The notes: generated by a model not told the origin, from the letters alone. A stretch of DNA of 64,000 bases from JBOGNO01 sp050747245 (GCA_050747245.1 JBOGNO010000013.1:69915-133914); one strand, 5' to 3'; positions 1 to 9,400 are shown, counted from the stretch's first letter. Numbers and translations: made by a program.

Positions 1-1040
1 CGATCCGTGAGGCTGCAGAGCGTGGCGACGCTATAGCCCAAAACATGATAGGCCTCGCATATCAACAAGGCTCCGTATACAACGGGGGATCAATCTCACA
101 AGATTTCGGTCAAGCTCTCCGTTGGTATCGAAAGGCGGCTGATCAAGGTTATTCCCCCGCCGAGAACAATGTTGGGTGGATGTATGAATACGGCCTGGGG
201 ATACCCCGCGACTTTGTCGAGGCGGCCAAGCGGTACCGGCGGGCGGCGGAGGCAGGGAACTCCTGGGGCATGGTCAATCTCGGTTTCCTCTATCAGAATG
301 GGCAAGGCGTTACCCCTGATGTAGTTCAAGCGTTGGGCTGGTATAGAAAGGCAACTGAAGCTGAGTTCGTCGACTCCGATGCATATGTCAACCTGGGCAT
401 CTGCTACGCAAAGGGAATAGGGACAACTGTGGACTATGCCGAGGCAATGAAGTGGTACCGCGCAGGGGCTGAAGAGGAAAACGAGAAAGCTCAGGGTGGA
501 ATAGGCGTTCTCTACTTCGACGGAAGAGGCGTCGCGCAAGACTACGGGCAAGCGCTTATGTGGTTTCGCAAAGCCGCAGAGAAGGGTGACATTGATGCGC
601 AGTTTTACCTCGGATATATCTATGAGCAGGGTCTGGGCGTCCCACCGGATATAGTCCAAGCGGCCCGCTGGTATCGCATGCCCGCTGACCAAGGTAACGC
701 CTGGGCACAGAATAACCTCGGCGATATCTACTTGAACGGCCCGATTCTCTTGCGTGATGAGGAGGAGGCGCTCCGCCTATTTCGCGCGGCGGTCGAACAA
801 GGTAACGAAAATGCCATGCTCAATCTCGGAATAATGTACAAAGAAGGACGGGGGATCCAGAGAGACTTTGTACAAGCCTATCAATGGTGCTCGCTCGCCG
901 CACGTTCTGATCAGAAGGATGCCCAGATTTGTGTAAATGATCTTTCCAGTGGGATGACAAACGACCAGATATCGGATGCGAAGAGTCGGGCGCAGCAATG
1001 GCTCGACGCACATAAGCAGCTCGACCCTACCAGTAAATAA
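1..1040 (+). CDS. Sel1-repeat protein, 5' end cut by window edge
   Basis: The reading frame is open from base 3 to the stop at 1038-1040, and the residues before the first ATG (position 45) already form a Sel1 unit (AAERGDAIAQNMIGLAYQQG), so the true start lies upstream of the window. About eight Sel1-like repeats follow, each with the pattern A-A-x-x-G-x-x-x-A-x-x-x-L-G-x-x-Y-x-x-G-x-G-V-x-x-D-x-x-x-A. The tail (MTNDQISDAKSRAQQW) is a common C-terminal end of Sel1 proteins. Sel1 arrays are alpha-helical solenoids that bind partner proteins; no enzymatic domain is seen, and the missing N-terminus could hold a signal peptide or another domain. The specific role is unknown. Confidence 0.85.
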   Translation, partial: IREAAERGDAIAQNMIGLAYQQGSVYNGGSISQDFGQALRWYRKAADQGYSPAENNVGWMYEYGLGIPRDFVEAAKRYRRAAEAGNSWGMVNLGFLYQNGQGVTPDVVQALGWYRKATEAEFVDSDAYVNLGICYAKGIGTTVDYAEAMKWYRAGAEEENEKAQGGIGVLYFDGRGVAQDYGQALMWFRKAAEKGDIDAQFYLGYIYEQGLGVPPDIVQAARWYRMPADQGNAWAQNNLGDIYLNGPILLRDEEEALRLFRAAVEQGNENAMLNLGIMYKEGRGIQRDFVQAYQWCSLAARSDQKDAQICVNDLSSGMTNDQISDAKSRAQQWLDAHKQLDPTSK

Positions 1041-1087
1041 TTCCGCGCGCGCGTTTGCTGTGCCGATGTAGTTTCCGCGGATTCGAA

Positions 1088-1459
1088 TCAGGACTTTCCC
1101 AAAAATTTAATGAGCGTGGTGCGCGAATTTCCGTTGCGGGATTCGTGCATGATGCGATCCACTCCTGCAAGCGGATTGGGTTTAGCGGAGCTCGCCGCGG
1201 CACCCGAGCGCTCGAGGAGGACTTCGATGCGGTCGGCGAAGTCTTCGACAGTCACCTTGAGGGTGGAATCGGGGCCACGCAAGTAATGAAACTCCTCGCA
1301 GCAAGCGGACTCGGCAGCTTCGGCGAATTCGCGCTGCACGGCTGACGCAAGCCCGGCGCGCTGGCCGACATGGAGGATGATGTGAGCGACTCCGCGAGCG
1401 AGGCGCGGGTCGCCGACGAGACGGATTTCCGTGCGGCTGTGTTCACCGGTCAATTTCAT
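1088..1459 (-). CDS. Small protein distantly like an RsbW/HATPase domain
   Basis: 123 residues starting MKLTGEHSRTEIRL. The beta-alpha layout (sdp-type N-terminus, amphipathic helix ending AVQREFAEAAESACCEEF, then a strand pair TLKVTVEDFADRIEVLLERSG) resembles the GHKL/HATPase fold of RsbW-type anti-sigma kinases. The N-box Asn and the DxGxG box are not recognisable, so ATP binding is doubtful. The ATG at 1459 lies inside the last codons of the zinc-ribbon gene upstream (17-base overlap), suggesting translational coupling. The family assignment is tentative; conserved hypothetical is the safe label. Confidence 0.6.
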   Translation of the reverse strand: MKLTGEHSRTEIRLVGDPRLARGVAHIILHVGQRAGLASAVQREFAEAAESACCEEFHYLRGPDSTLKVTVEDFADRIEVLLERSGAAASSAKPNPLAGVDRIMHESRNGNSRTTLIKFLGKS

Positions 1460-1622
1460 CCACCAGAGAAATTTCGCAGGCTTCGCGGCATTCGGGACAA
1501 TAGTAGAGACCGTCCATGCACAGGTGGATGTCGTACTGGCCCTGGCAGAAGCAGCAGTACTTGTCGCACTCACACTCGCTTTCCGGCTTCTCGCACTGCT
1601 GGCAGACCACGCGGCTGGCCAA
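1443..1622 (-). CDS. Cys-rich zinc-ribbon small protein
   Basis: A 59-residue protein with ten cysteines: CQQC near residue 7, a CEC pair at 17-19, CCFC at 23-26, and a second cluster CMDGLYYCPECREAC from about residue 35. This spacing indicates one or two treble-clef or zinc-ribbon-like metal sites. I chose the TTG at 1622 because the conserved part begins there and a G-rich stretch precedes it; a GTG at 1610 is an alternative. It overlaps the downstream RsbW-like gene. Such proteins are usually regulatory or adaptor proteins; no specific function can be read from the sequence. Confidence 0.65.
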   Translation of the reverse strand: MASRVVCQQCEKPESECECDKYCCFCQGQYDIHLCMDGLYYCPECREACEISLVDEIDR

Positions 1623-1732
1623 GGAGCGCCCCCAGATTCCTGCTTCACTATAGGGCAGGAGTCCGCCGCGGACAAGCCGGAAGCGCGCGGCCTTGCCAAG
1701 TAGGCCAGCGGGAGGGGCCGGAAACTTTCCCC

Positions 1733-1761
1733 TTGACGATTGACAGGAGCAAGCGTAGTGT
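1733..1761 (+). promoter_or_regulatory. Promoter for padR-ADOP pair
   Basis: TTGACG (1733-1738), 17-base spacer, TAGTGT (1756-1761). The start would fall near 1768, about 20 bases before the padR ATG, and a GGGGAGAGG ribosome binding site lies between. Confidence 0.55.
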
Positions 1762-1788
1762 GCTGTCATTGACTGAGGGGAGAGGCCG

Positions 1789-2118
1789 ATGAGCAAACCA
1801 ACCGACCTGGTGCAGGGAACGCTGGACTTGCTGATCCTGAAAACGCTCGCGCAGGAGGCCATGCATGGCTGGGGAATCGCGCAGCGTATCCGAATCATTT
1901 CGAAAAATGTGCTGCAGGTCAATCAGGGCGCGCTTTACCCTGCCCTGCATCGCCTCGAGCAAAACGCGTGGATCAAGGCGGAGTGGGGCGAGTCTGAAAA
2001 TAACCGGCGCGCAAAATACTACTCGCTGACACGCGCGGGGCGGAAGTACCTGGAGAAGGAAGAAGCAAACTGGGAGCGGCTTTCATCGGCCATTGGCCTG
2101 GTGTTGAACACGGCCTGA
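1789..2118 (+). CDS. PadR-family transcriptional regulator
   Basis: 109 residues, the usual length of the short PadR class. The N-terminal signature LVQGTLDLLILKTLAQEAMHG and the winged-helix stretch VNQGALYPALHRLEQNAWI are diagnostic; a C-terminal helix (about residues 85-105) serves for dimerisation. The gene is followed after 16 bases by the ADOP permease, the standard arrangement in Acidobacteriota, where PadR is presumed to repress the permease gene. The ligand is unknown. The ATG is preceded by a strong purine-rich ribosome binding site. Confidence 0.93.
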   Translation: MSKPTDLVQGTLDLLILKTLAQEAMHGWGIAQRIRIISKNVLQVNQGALYPALHRLEQNAWIKAEWGESENNRRAKYYSLTRAGRKYLEKEEANWERLSSAIGLVLNTA

Positions 2119-2134
2119 GACGGGGAGAGATTTC

Positions 2135-4795
2135 ATGCGTTGGATAAACAAGATATCTCACCGCATGCGATCGCTATTGCGGAAGCGTTCGGCGGAAGCC
2201 GAGCTCGACCAGGAAATGCGGTTTCATCTCGAGCGACAGATCGCCGCGAACATTTCCTCGGGAATGTCCGCGGAAGAGGCGCGGTGCGCGGCGCTTCGCG
2301 AATTCGGCGGCGTAGAGCAAAGGAAAGAGGAATGCCGCGACGCGCGCGGAGTCAATTTCATCGAGACGCTGGTGCAGGACTTGCGCTACGGCCTGCGCAC
2401 GTTGCGCAAGACGCCCGTGTTTACCGCTATCGCCATTCTGACGCTGGCGCTGGGGATTGGAGCGAACACCGCGATTTTCAGCGTGGTGTACGCGATCCTA
2501 CTGAGGCCGCTTCCCTATGGGCATCCCGCTCAATTGGTCAGCGTGTTTGACGCGAGGCCAGCAGAAGGAATCAACAACAACGGCATCTCGTACTTGAATT
2601 TCAAGGAAGTCCGCGAACAAAACAACGTGTTCACTGAGATGGCCGGGTTCGCGATGCACGACCTCACTCTGACAGGGCGTGGCGAACCTTTGGAGGTACG
2701 CACTTTGGTCGTTACGCCGGAGTTTTTGGCGCTTCTCGAAGCGAAGCCGCTGGCCGGTCGCACGTTTACACACGATGATGGCGTGGAAGGCGCGGCGCCC
2801 ATGGTGATTTTGAGTGAGAATTTGTGGCGCAATCGGCTGGGTGCAGACCCACAAATCGTCGGAAACACGCTCAGCCTGGACAAGCGTGCATTCACCGTCA
2901 TTGGGATCATGCCGGCGCAATTTCGCTTTCCACTTCAGGGCGAGAGCAGCGAGGAAATTTGGATACCTCTGGCACAGGACCCGCTATTCGGCGGCTGGAT
3001 GAACCGGCGCGGGGGTCATTGGATGCGAGTCCTGGGACGGCTCAAGCCAAATGTTTCGGAGGCGCAGGCGCAGGCGGAGCTGGCGACGATGAGTGCCCGG
3101 CTGGCCAAAGAAGATCCCGCGGATTACGAAGGCTGGACGATCCGCATTGCGCCGCTGCAAGCGATGATCGTGGGAGACGTCAGATCCCCGCTTCTCGTGC
3201 TGCTCGGCGCCGTGGGGCTGGTGCTCTTAATCGCCTGCGCGAATATCGCGAATCTGCTGCTGACGCGCGCGACTTCGCGCACAAGAGAGATTGCGCTGCG
3301 AATGGCGCTGGGAGCGGGACGGAAACGAGTCATTCGCCAACTGCTGACCGAGTCTGCTTTGCTCGGATTGCTGGGAGGAGTGGCTGGCATCAGCCTTGCA
3401 TACTGGGGAGTGCAAGGCCTGAGCTCGTTCCTGCCCAAGGATTTGCCCCAGGTGCACGCGATTCGCGTGGACGGGTGGGTGCTCGGGTTTGCGCTCGTGC
3501 TTTCGATCTCCGCGAGTTTCATTTTTGGATTGGCGCCGGCATTTTTCGCGACAGGCACCAATCTCCAGGCGAGCTTGAAGGAAGGCGGCCGCTCCGGTGA
3601 AGGCGGCGGGCGTCGGCGCGCGCGAAATATTTTGGCCACATGTGAAATTGCGCTGGCAATGGTGCTGCTCGTAGCGGCGGGCCTGTTAATGCGGAGCTTT
3701 GCGGCGCTAACGTCCGTGAATCCGGGATTCATTTCCGAGCACGTCGTGAGAGCGGTTGTTTCATTACCGCAGTTTGAATACTCGACGAAGCGGCAGTGGA
3801 CGGCCTTCTCCGACGAATTGCTGACGCGCATCCAGGCACAGCCGGGATTACAAGATTCGGCGGTGGGCGCTCCTCTGCCGCTGGGAAGTGGCTTCATTAA
3901 TCTGGGGTTTGACATCGCGGGAAGTGCTCCGCTGGCGCCAGGAAGCCTGCGCTCGGCAGATTACGGAGCAATTAGTCCGGATTATTGCCGCGTCCTGGGA
4001 ATTCCGCTGTTGCGCGGACGCTTTTTCCGGAAGGAGGACGGAATCTCCGCGCCGCGCGTGGCGATCATTAGCGAAGCCCTCGCGCGGGTCTATTTTCCAA
4101 ATCAAGATCCACTTGGCAGGCACATGATTTTTGGCTTTCCTCCCGATGGCAACGTCGAGCGGGAGATCGTAGGCGTCGTCGGCGACGTGCGTGATAAGGA
4201 CCTCAGCCAGGAACCCGAACCGATGATGTACGTGCCCTACGCGCAGGCGCCCTTTTGGGGCGCGGAGGTGATAGTGAAAAGCTCGCTTGCGCCCTCCAGT
4301 GTGGCCGCGACTATCCGCGAGCAAGTGCGCAAGATTGATAAGGATCTGCCCGTGACCGACATCGCCACGCTCCCGGAGATTTTGGATGCTTCTGTGGCGC
4401 CGCAGCGATTTCGCACGATGTTGCTTGGCCTCTTTGGCGCTCTGGCGCTGGCATTGGCTGCGGCGGGAATTTTCGGAGTGATCTCTTATTCTGTGGCGTG
4501 GCGGACGCATGAAATCGGCATTCGCATGGCGCTGGGCGCCAGTCCGGGGAGTGTCCTCCAGATGATCCTAGGAGAATCGGCGAAGCTGGTGCTGCTCGGC
4601 CTGGCATTCGGAATTCCCGTGGCGCTGGGAATGGGCCGATTTCTTTCAAGTCTGCTCTTCGAAATCCGGCCCGCCGATCCGCTCACGTATGCCAGCGTGG
4701 CAGTTGTGCTCGCGCTGGTGGCGCTTGCCGCATCTTACATTCCGGCGCGGCGCGCGATGCGCGTGGATCCGATAACTGCGCTGCGATACGAGTGA
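2135..4795 (+). CDS. ADOP-family ABC transporter permease (MacB/FtsX-like)
   Basis: 886 residues. The N-terminal cytoplasmic helix (RKRSAEAELDQEMRFHLERQ, then M-S-A-E-E-A-R-x-x-A-L-R-E-F-G-G) is the signature of the acidobacterial duplicated orphan permease family. Two MacB/FtsX halves follow: TM1 near residues 95-120, a large MacB-PCD periplasmic domain, a TM cluster near 355-480, then a second periplasmic domain and final TM cluster (about 745-880). Each half has the conserved element REIALRMALGAGR or HEIGIRMALGASP. No cognate ATPase is encoded here, which is why the family is called orphan. Role in export or envelope stress is inferred; substrate unknown. Confidence 0.93.
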   Translation: MRWINKISHRMRSLLRKRSAEAELDQEMRFHLERQIAANISSGMSAEEARCAALREFGGVEQRKEECRDARGVNFIETLVQDLRYGLRTLRKTPVFTAIAILTLALGIGANTAIFSVVYAILLRPLPYGHPAQLVSVFDARPAEGINNNGISYLNFKEVREQNNVFTEMAGFAMHDLTLTGRGEPLEVRTLVVTPEFLALLEAKPLAGRTFTHDDGVEGAAPMVILSENLWRNRLGADPQIVGNTLSLDKRAFTVIGIMPAQFRFPLQGESSEEIWIPLAQDPLFGGWMNRRGGHWMRVLGRLKPNVSEAQAQAELATMSARLAKEDPADYEGWTIRIAPLQAMIVGDVRSPLLVLLGAVGLVLLIACANIANLLLTRATSRTREIALRMALGAGRKRVIRQLLTESALLGLLGGVAGISLAYWGVQGLSSFLPKDLPQVHAIRVDGWVLGFALVLSISASFIFGLAPAFFATGTNLQASLKEGGRSGEGGGRRRARNILATCEIALAMVLLVAAGLLMRSFAALTSVNPGFISEHVVRAVVSLPQFEYSTKRQWTAFSDELLTRIQAQPGLQDSAVGAPLPLGSGFINLGFDIAGSAPLAPGSLRSADYGAISPDYCRVLGIPLLRGRFFRKEDGISAPRVAIISEALARVYFPNQDPLGRHMIFGFPPDGNVEREIVGVVGDVRDKDLSQEPEPMMYVPYAQAPFWGAEVIVKSSLAPSSVAATIREQVRKIDKDLPVTDIATLPEILDASVAPQRFRTMLLGLFGALALALAAAGIFGVISYSVAWRTHEIGIRMALGASPGSVLQMILGESAKLVLLGLAFGIPVALGMGRFLSSLLFEIRPADPLTYASVAVVLALVALAASYIPARRAMRVDPITALRYE

Positions 4796-4830
4796 TCGAG
4801 CGCCCGCTTTCTACCGAGCGTTGCAGTTCG

Positions 4831-4859
4831 TTGACACCCTCCGAGCCGCGTGTTAATTT
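4831..4859 (+). promoter_or_regulatory. Promoter of glycine cleavage operon
   Basis: Consensus TTGACA (4831-4836), 17-base spacer, TAATTT (4854-4859). The predicted start near 4866 leaves a leader of only about 27 bases before gcvT, too short for a glycine riboswitch. Confidence 0.7.
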
Positions 4860-4892
4860 TCTAAGTCCTGAAAATTTCCTAAGAGAATTCGA

Positions 4893-6008
4893 GTGACCAC
4901 GCAGGCTACCGCCGAAATCCGCAAGACCGCTCTCAATTCCCTCCATCGGCGCATGGGCGCCAAGATGGTCAACTTCGGCGGTTGGGACATGCCCATAGAA
5001 TACTGCGGCATTCTCGCTGAACACATGGCCGTGCGGACCAAGGCCGGGCTTTTCGACGTGAGCCACATGGGCGAAATTGAAGTGCGCGGGCCGCGGGCGC
5101 TGGAGTTGGTGGAATGGGTGAGCTGCAATCACGCGGCCAAGCTGGCGATCGGGCAGGCGCATTATTCCGGGCTGATGACCAACGCGGGAACTTTCGTCGA
5201 CGACTTGCTGGTTCATAAGATTTCCGACACGCATTTTTTTCTGTGCGTGAACGCAGGAAACCAGGATCGCGACTTCGAGCATATCCGCGCGCAGAACCGG
5301 TTTGGGGCAGACCTTGAAAATGCCGGGCCGCGTTACACGCAACTGGCCATTCAAGGTCCGCACGCGCTGGGGATTTTGCAGCGGCTCACGCGCGTGCCGC
5401 TCGAACCGATTCGTTACTACCATTTTGCTTTTGGCGATGTGAACGGCGTCGCCTGCCTGATTGCCCGCACGGGATACACGGGAGAGGATGGCTTCGAGAT
5501 TTATTTTTCTCCCGAACATTCCGAAAAAATGTGGAACGATTTGATGAGCGCGGGAGAATCCGAGGGAATGCTCCCCTGCGGGCTGGGGGCGCGGAACACG
5601 CTGCGCATGGAAGCCGGAATGTGCCTGTACGGCCATGAAATTGACGAGACGACCACACCGTGGGAAGCGGGCCTCGGCTGGATCTGCAAAGTGGAGAAGG
5701 GCGACTTTCTGGGGCGCGAGCCCTTGGTGCGGCAAAAGGAAAAGGGGCTGGAGCGCAAATTGATTGGTTTCGAAATGCAGGATCGGCTGATTGCGCGCGA
5801 CTGTTATCCCGTAAGCCTGCCTGGGACAGTAGCGGAAATTGGGAAAGTTACGAGCGGCGGCCCCGCCCCGCTGCTGAAAAAAAACATTGGTATGGCCTAC
5901 GTTCCGGTCGAGCACGCTGCCGTAGGGATCGAAATTGCCATCCGAGTTCGTGCGCAATGGGCTTCTGGTCGAATCGTTCATTTGCCTTTCTACAAGCGGC
6001 CGAAGTAA
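4893..6008 (+). CDS. gcvT: Aminomethyltransferase (glycine cleavage T protein)
   Basis: 371 residues, normal for GcvT. It transfers the aminomethyl group from lipoyl-GcvH to tetrahydrofolate, giving 5,10-methylene-THF and ammonia. Family hallmarks seen are the N-terminal MPIEYCGILAEHMAVR with DVSHMGE, the folate-binding region, RTGYTGEDGFEIY near residue 195, and LGARNTLRMEAGMCLYGHE near residue 235. The start is GTG, about 27 bases after the predicted transcription start, with AAGAGAA as a weak ribosome binding site. It is the first gene of the four-gene operon that produces one-carbon units from glycine. Confidence 0.96.
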   Translation: MTTQATAEIRKTALNSLHRRMGAKMVNFGGWDMPIEYCGILAEHMAVRTKAGLFDVSHMGEIEVRGPRALELVEWVSCNHAAKLAIGQAHYSGLMTNAGTFVDDLLVHKISDTHFFLCVNAGNQDRDFEHIRAQNRFGADLENAGPRYTQLAIQGPHALGILQRLTRVPLEPIRYYHFAFGDVNGVACLIARTGYTGEDGFEIYFSPEHSEKMWNDLMSAGESEGMLPCGLGARNTLRMEAGMCLYGHEIDETTTPWEAGLGWICKVEKGDFLGREPLVRQKEKGLERKLIGFEMQDRLIARDCYPVSLPGTVAEIGKVTSGGPAPLLKKNIGMAYVPVEHAAVGIEIAIRVRAQWASGRIVHLPFYKRPK

Positions 6009-6035
6009 AGTCAAATCTCGAGAGAAGGAGAGCGC

Positions 6036-6434
6036 ATGTACCCGGCGGACTACCGCTACACGAAAGAACACGAGTGGATCAAGGCTGAAGGCGACATGGG
6101 CACGATCGGCATCACCGATTATGCGCAGCATGAGCTGGGCGACGTTGTTTTCGTGGAGCTGCCGAAAACAGGGACGCAATTGAAGGCCGGGCAAACGCTG
6201 GGTACAGTGGAATCGGTGAAAGCAGTGAGCGAGATTTTCTGCCCGCTGGACGGCGAGGTGATCGCCGTAAACGAAAAACTCGCGACGTCGCCGGAACTGA
6301 TCAATAGTGAACCGCACGGAGCTGGGTGGCTCGTCCAACTGCGGCTGGCAAACAAGGATGGTGTGAAGTCGCTGATGAATGCGGCCGCCTATCAGGCTTA
6401 CATCTCCGATAAGGAGAAGGAAGCCTCGGCCTGA
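6036..6434 (+). CDS. gcvH: Glycine cleavage system H protein
   Basis: 132 residues. This is the lipoyl carrier of the glycine cleavage complex; the lipoylated lysine is in GTVESVKAVSEI (about residue 63). It begins MYPADYRYTKEHEWIK, the standard GcvH N-terminus. A GAGAAGGAGAG ribosome binding site precedes the ATG, and its stop overlaps the gcvPA start by one base, indicating coupled translation. Confidence 0.96.
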   Translation: MYPADYRYTKEHEWIKAEGDMGTIGITDYAQHELGDVVFVELPKTGTQLKAGQTLGTVESVKAVSEIFCPLDGEVIAVNEKLATSPELINSEPHGAGWLVQLRLANKDGVKSLMNAAAYQAYISDKEKEASA

Positions 6435-7780
6435 TGCGTTACCTCCCGAAAAGTGATTCCGAACGACAGGAGATGCTCGCGTCACTTGGACTGGCGTCCG
6501 TCGATGCGCTTTTCTCTTCGATCCCCGAACGCTACCGGCTACGCAAACCGCTCCAACTGCCCGGGCCGCTCTCGGAAAAAGAAATTATCGATTTCTTCAA
6601 GGCGCGGGCGCAGGAAAACGCGCCGGGATATACCTCGTTTTTAGGCGCCGGGGTTTACAACCATCTGCGTTCGGTGGTGACCGACGCGCTCATCCAGCGC
6701 GGCGAATTTCTCACGTCCTACACTCCTTATCAGGCGGAGATCAGCCAGGGCACGCTCACGGCAATTTTTGAATTTCAAACCCTGATGTGCCAGCTCACCG
6801 GGCAGGATGTGGCCAACGCTTCGATGTACGACGGCTCAACGGCGCTGACAGAAGCTGTGCTGATGGCCGAACGCTTGACCGGGCGGCATGGGGCCGTAGT
6901 GGCGCGCACGGTCCACCCGGAATACCGGCAAGTACTGGCTACTTACGCGAAAAATCTGGGACTCGAAGTGGGCGAGGCGGGTTTTGCCGATTCAGGCCAG
7001 GTGCAAGAGGCGGAGCTAACGGGCGAATCGCTCGACGGAGCAGCCGCGCTTGTGGTGCAGTCGCCGAATTTCTTTGGCGTGCTCGAAGCGATCCCGAAAC
7101 TTGCGGAGCAGGCTCACGCGCACGGCGCCCTGCTGATCGTGGCGATCGCCGAAGGCGTTTCGCTCGGCATTGTGCGGCCGCCCGCGGAAGCAGACATCGT
7201 GGCCATGGAAGGCCAGGGACTGGGCATTGCGCCATCTTACGGCGGGCCGTACGTGGGAGTGATCGCCACAAGCGAGAAATTTGTGCGGCAGATGCCGGGG
7301 AGGCTGGCCGGGCAAACGGCAGACGCCGAAGGCAGGCGCGGATTCGTCCTGACCCTCGCAACACGCGAGCAACACATCCGTCGTGAGAAGGCCACCTCGA
7401 ATATCTGCACCAATGAAGCGCTCTACGCACTGACAGCGACGATTCACCTGTGTTTGCTCGGGAAGAAGGGGCTGCGCGAGATGGCGGAACAGAACCTGGC
7501 CAAAACGCGATTTGCGGAAGCGCTGCTGACCAAAATTCCGGGCGTGCGGCGCGTCTTCGGCGGGCGGACGTTTAATGAATTTGTGCTGGAATTTCCGCGG
7601 TCGGTGAAACTCATCAACGCCGAATTACTGCGCGAAAAAATCATCGGCCCGCTGCCTCTTGGAATGTTTTATCCCGAACAGACCAAGCGCGGCCTCGTAT
7701 GCGTGACTGAATTGATGCCGCGAGCGGAAATCGAACGGCTGGCCGCCTCGGTGGAGAAAATTCTGGCCAAGCCGGTATGA
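6434..7780 (+). CDS. gcvPA: Glycine dehydrogenase (decarboxylating) subunit 1
   Basis: 448 residues, the N-terminal half of the P protein in organisms with a split enzyme. The start MRYLPKSDSERQEML and the conserved FLGAGVYNH, LTSYTPYQAEISQGTL and TLATREQHIRREKATSNIC are characteristic. Together with GcvPB it binds PLP and decarboxylates glycine, passing the aminomethyl group to lipoyl-GcvH. It is translationally coupled to gcvH. Confidence 0.96.
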   Translation: MRYLPKSDSERQEMLASLGLASVDALFSSIPERYRLRKPLQLPGPLSEKEIIDFFKARAQENAPGYTSFLGAGVYNHLRSVVTDALIQRGEFLTSYTPYQAEISQGTLTAIFEFQTLMCQLTGQDVANASMYDGSTALTEAVLMAERLTGRHGAVVARTVHPEYRQVLATYAKNLGLEVGEAGFADSGQVQEAELTGESLDGAAALVVQSPNFFGVLEAIPKLAEQAHAHGALLIVAIAEGVSLGIVRPPAEADIVAMEGQGLGIAPSYGGPYVGVIATSEKFVRQMPGRLAGQTADAEGRRGFVLTLATREQHIRREKATSNICTNEALYALTATIHLCLLGKKGLREMAEQNLAKTRFAEALLTKIPGVRRVFGGRTFNEFVLEFPRSVKLINAELLREKIIGPLPLGMFYPEQTKRGLVCVTELMPRAEIERLAASVEKILAKPV

Positions 7781-7801
7781 ACCGCAGGGAGACAAAGCCT
7801 C

Positions 7802-9313
7802 TTGGGCGATAAACTGAAGGAAATGGAAGCGCCCGAAACAACAAAGAAGACGGCGGGGCGGCATATCAGCCGGAACGAAGGGCTGATTTTCGAAAAATCA
7901 GCTCCCGGCAAGAGAGGCGCGGAGCTCCCTCCGCTGGACGTGCCCGCGGTGGACGCGGCAAAAGAACTGGGCGCGGAATTCGCACGCGATGAAATCGCAG
8001 GATTCCCGGAAGTGAGTGAAATCGAAGTGATTCGCCATTTCACCCGCCTCTCGACTTGGAATTACGCGATCGACCTGGGCATGTACCCGCTGGGCTCCTG
8101 CACAATGAAATACAACCCGCGCGTCAACGAATTTGCAGCGCGGCTTGACGGGCTGGCCACGGAACATCCTTACCAGCCGCAAGAATTGTCGCAGGGATGC
8201 CTGCGCATCCTCGATACGCTGCAGAAATGCCTTCTTGAAATTACGGGAATGGAGGCGGCCACGCTTCAGCCGGCAGCGGGCGCGCAGGGAGAACTCACAG
8301 GGCTCTTGATGATTCGCGCGTACCTCGAAAGCAAAGGGAACGCGCGAAAGAAAGTCCTGATCCCCGATTCGGCGCACGGGACGAACCCTGCTTCCGTGAT
8401 CATCGCCGGCTACGAAGTGCAAAACATCAAGTCGAACCAGCGCGGGCAACTCGACACCGATCACCTGCGCGAATTTGTCTCCGAAGATGTGGCTGCGTTG
8501 ATGCTCACGAATCCGAGCACGCTCGGAGTCTTCGAGGAGCGCATCGCGGAGATCGCGGAAATCCTGCACCAGCGCGGCGCGCAGCTTTACATGGACGGAG
8601 CGAACATGAATGCGCTCGCCGGAATCGCCCGGCCAGGCGATTTTGGCGTAGATGTGATGCACCTGAACCTGCACAAGACATTCTCGACGCCGCACGGCGG
8701 AGGAGGCCCCGGCGCCGGGCCCGTGCTGGTGAAAAAACATTTGGAAGAATTCTTGCCAACTCCTGTGGTGGTGGAAAAGAACGGAAAGCTGGCCCTCGAT
8801 GCCAACCGGCCGAAGTCCATCGGGCGCGTGCGAGCTTACTGTGGCAATTTCGGAGTTTTGCTACGCGCTCTCGCGTACACGCTGGCGTACGGCCCGGGGA
8901 TTCGCCAGGCCACCGAAGACGCGGTGCTCAACGCCAACTACATCCGCAAGAATCTCGAAGATGTCTATGACCTGCCCTACAACTTGCCCTCCATGCACGA
9001 AGTCGTCTTCAGCGACACGCGGCAGAAGAAATTCGGCGTGAGCACCATGGACATCGCCAAGCGGCTGATTGACTACGGCTTCCATCCGTACACCACGGCG
9101 TTTCCGTTGATCGTCCCCGGTGCGCTGATGATCGAGCCGACGGAATCAGAATCGAAAGAGGAGTGCGACCTGTTTATCGAAGCAATGCGCGCGATTGCCG
9201 ACGAGGCCGAGAATAATCCCGCTATCGTGAAGAGCGCACCTCATGCCACGCGCGTCGGACGGCTCGACGAGGTTGCTGCCGCGCGCAAGCCCATCCTCCG
9301 CTGGAAACCCTAA
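7802..9313 (+). CDS. gcvPB: Glycine dehydrogenase (decarboxylating) subunit 2
   Basis: 503 residues, the PLP-binding half of the split P protein. The PLP lysine is in HLNLHKTFSTPHGGGGPG, and the GTNPASVIIAGY and DGANMNALAGIARPGD stretches are typical. The TTG at 7802 has an AGGGAG site about 11 bases upstream; an in-frame ATG at 7823 is a possible alternative start. It is the last gene of the gcv operon; the M48 gene converges on it from the other strand. Confidence 0.95.
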   Translation: MGDKLKEMEAPETTKKTAGRHISRNEGLIFEKSAPGKRGAELPPLDVPAVDAAKELGAEFARDEIAGFPEVSEIEVIRHFTRLSTWNYAIDLGMYPLGSCTMKYNPRVNEFAARLDGLATEHPYQPQELSQGCLRILDTLQKCLLEITGMEAATLQPAAGAQGELTGLLMIRAYLESKGNARKKVLIPDSAHGTNPASVIIAGYEVQNIKSNQRGQLDTDHLREFVSEDVAALMLTNPSTLGVFEERIAEIAEILHQRGAQLYMDGANMNALAGIARPGDFGVDVMHLNLHKTFSTPHGGGGPGAGPVLVKKHLEEFLPTPVVVEKNGKLALDANRPKSIGRVRAYCGNFGVLLRALAYTLAYGPGIRQATEDAVLNANYIRKNLEDVYDLPYNLPSMHEVVFSDTRQKKFGVSTMDIAKRLIDYGFHPYTTAFPLIVPGALMIEPTESESKEECDLFIEAMRAIADEAENNPAIVKSAPHATRVGRLDEVAAARKPILRWKP

Positions 9314-9400
9314 CTGCTCCAAGTCACATTCAAAAAAACAGGTTCCTTTTCCCGCGCCGTGCGCTGGGGCTGGAAATTCAGAAGGCCTATTTGGCTTGTG

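Noticed and set aside
1370..1792. Plus-strand open frames between the Sel1 gene and padR
   Set aside because: They oppose the zinc-ribbon and RsbW-like genes, whose cysteine spacing and fold-like sequence identify the minus strand as coding.
4796..4892. Glycine riboswitch before gcvT
   Set aside because: The gap is 97 bases and the predicted leader about 27 bases; none of the conserved riboswitch segments are seen.
4683..6485. 600-codon open frame on the minus strand across gcvT/gcvH
   Set aside because: It is the antisense shadow of gcvT-gcvH in GC-rich DNA; it is rich in His, Arg and Pro and has no family motif.
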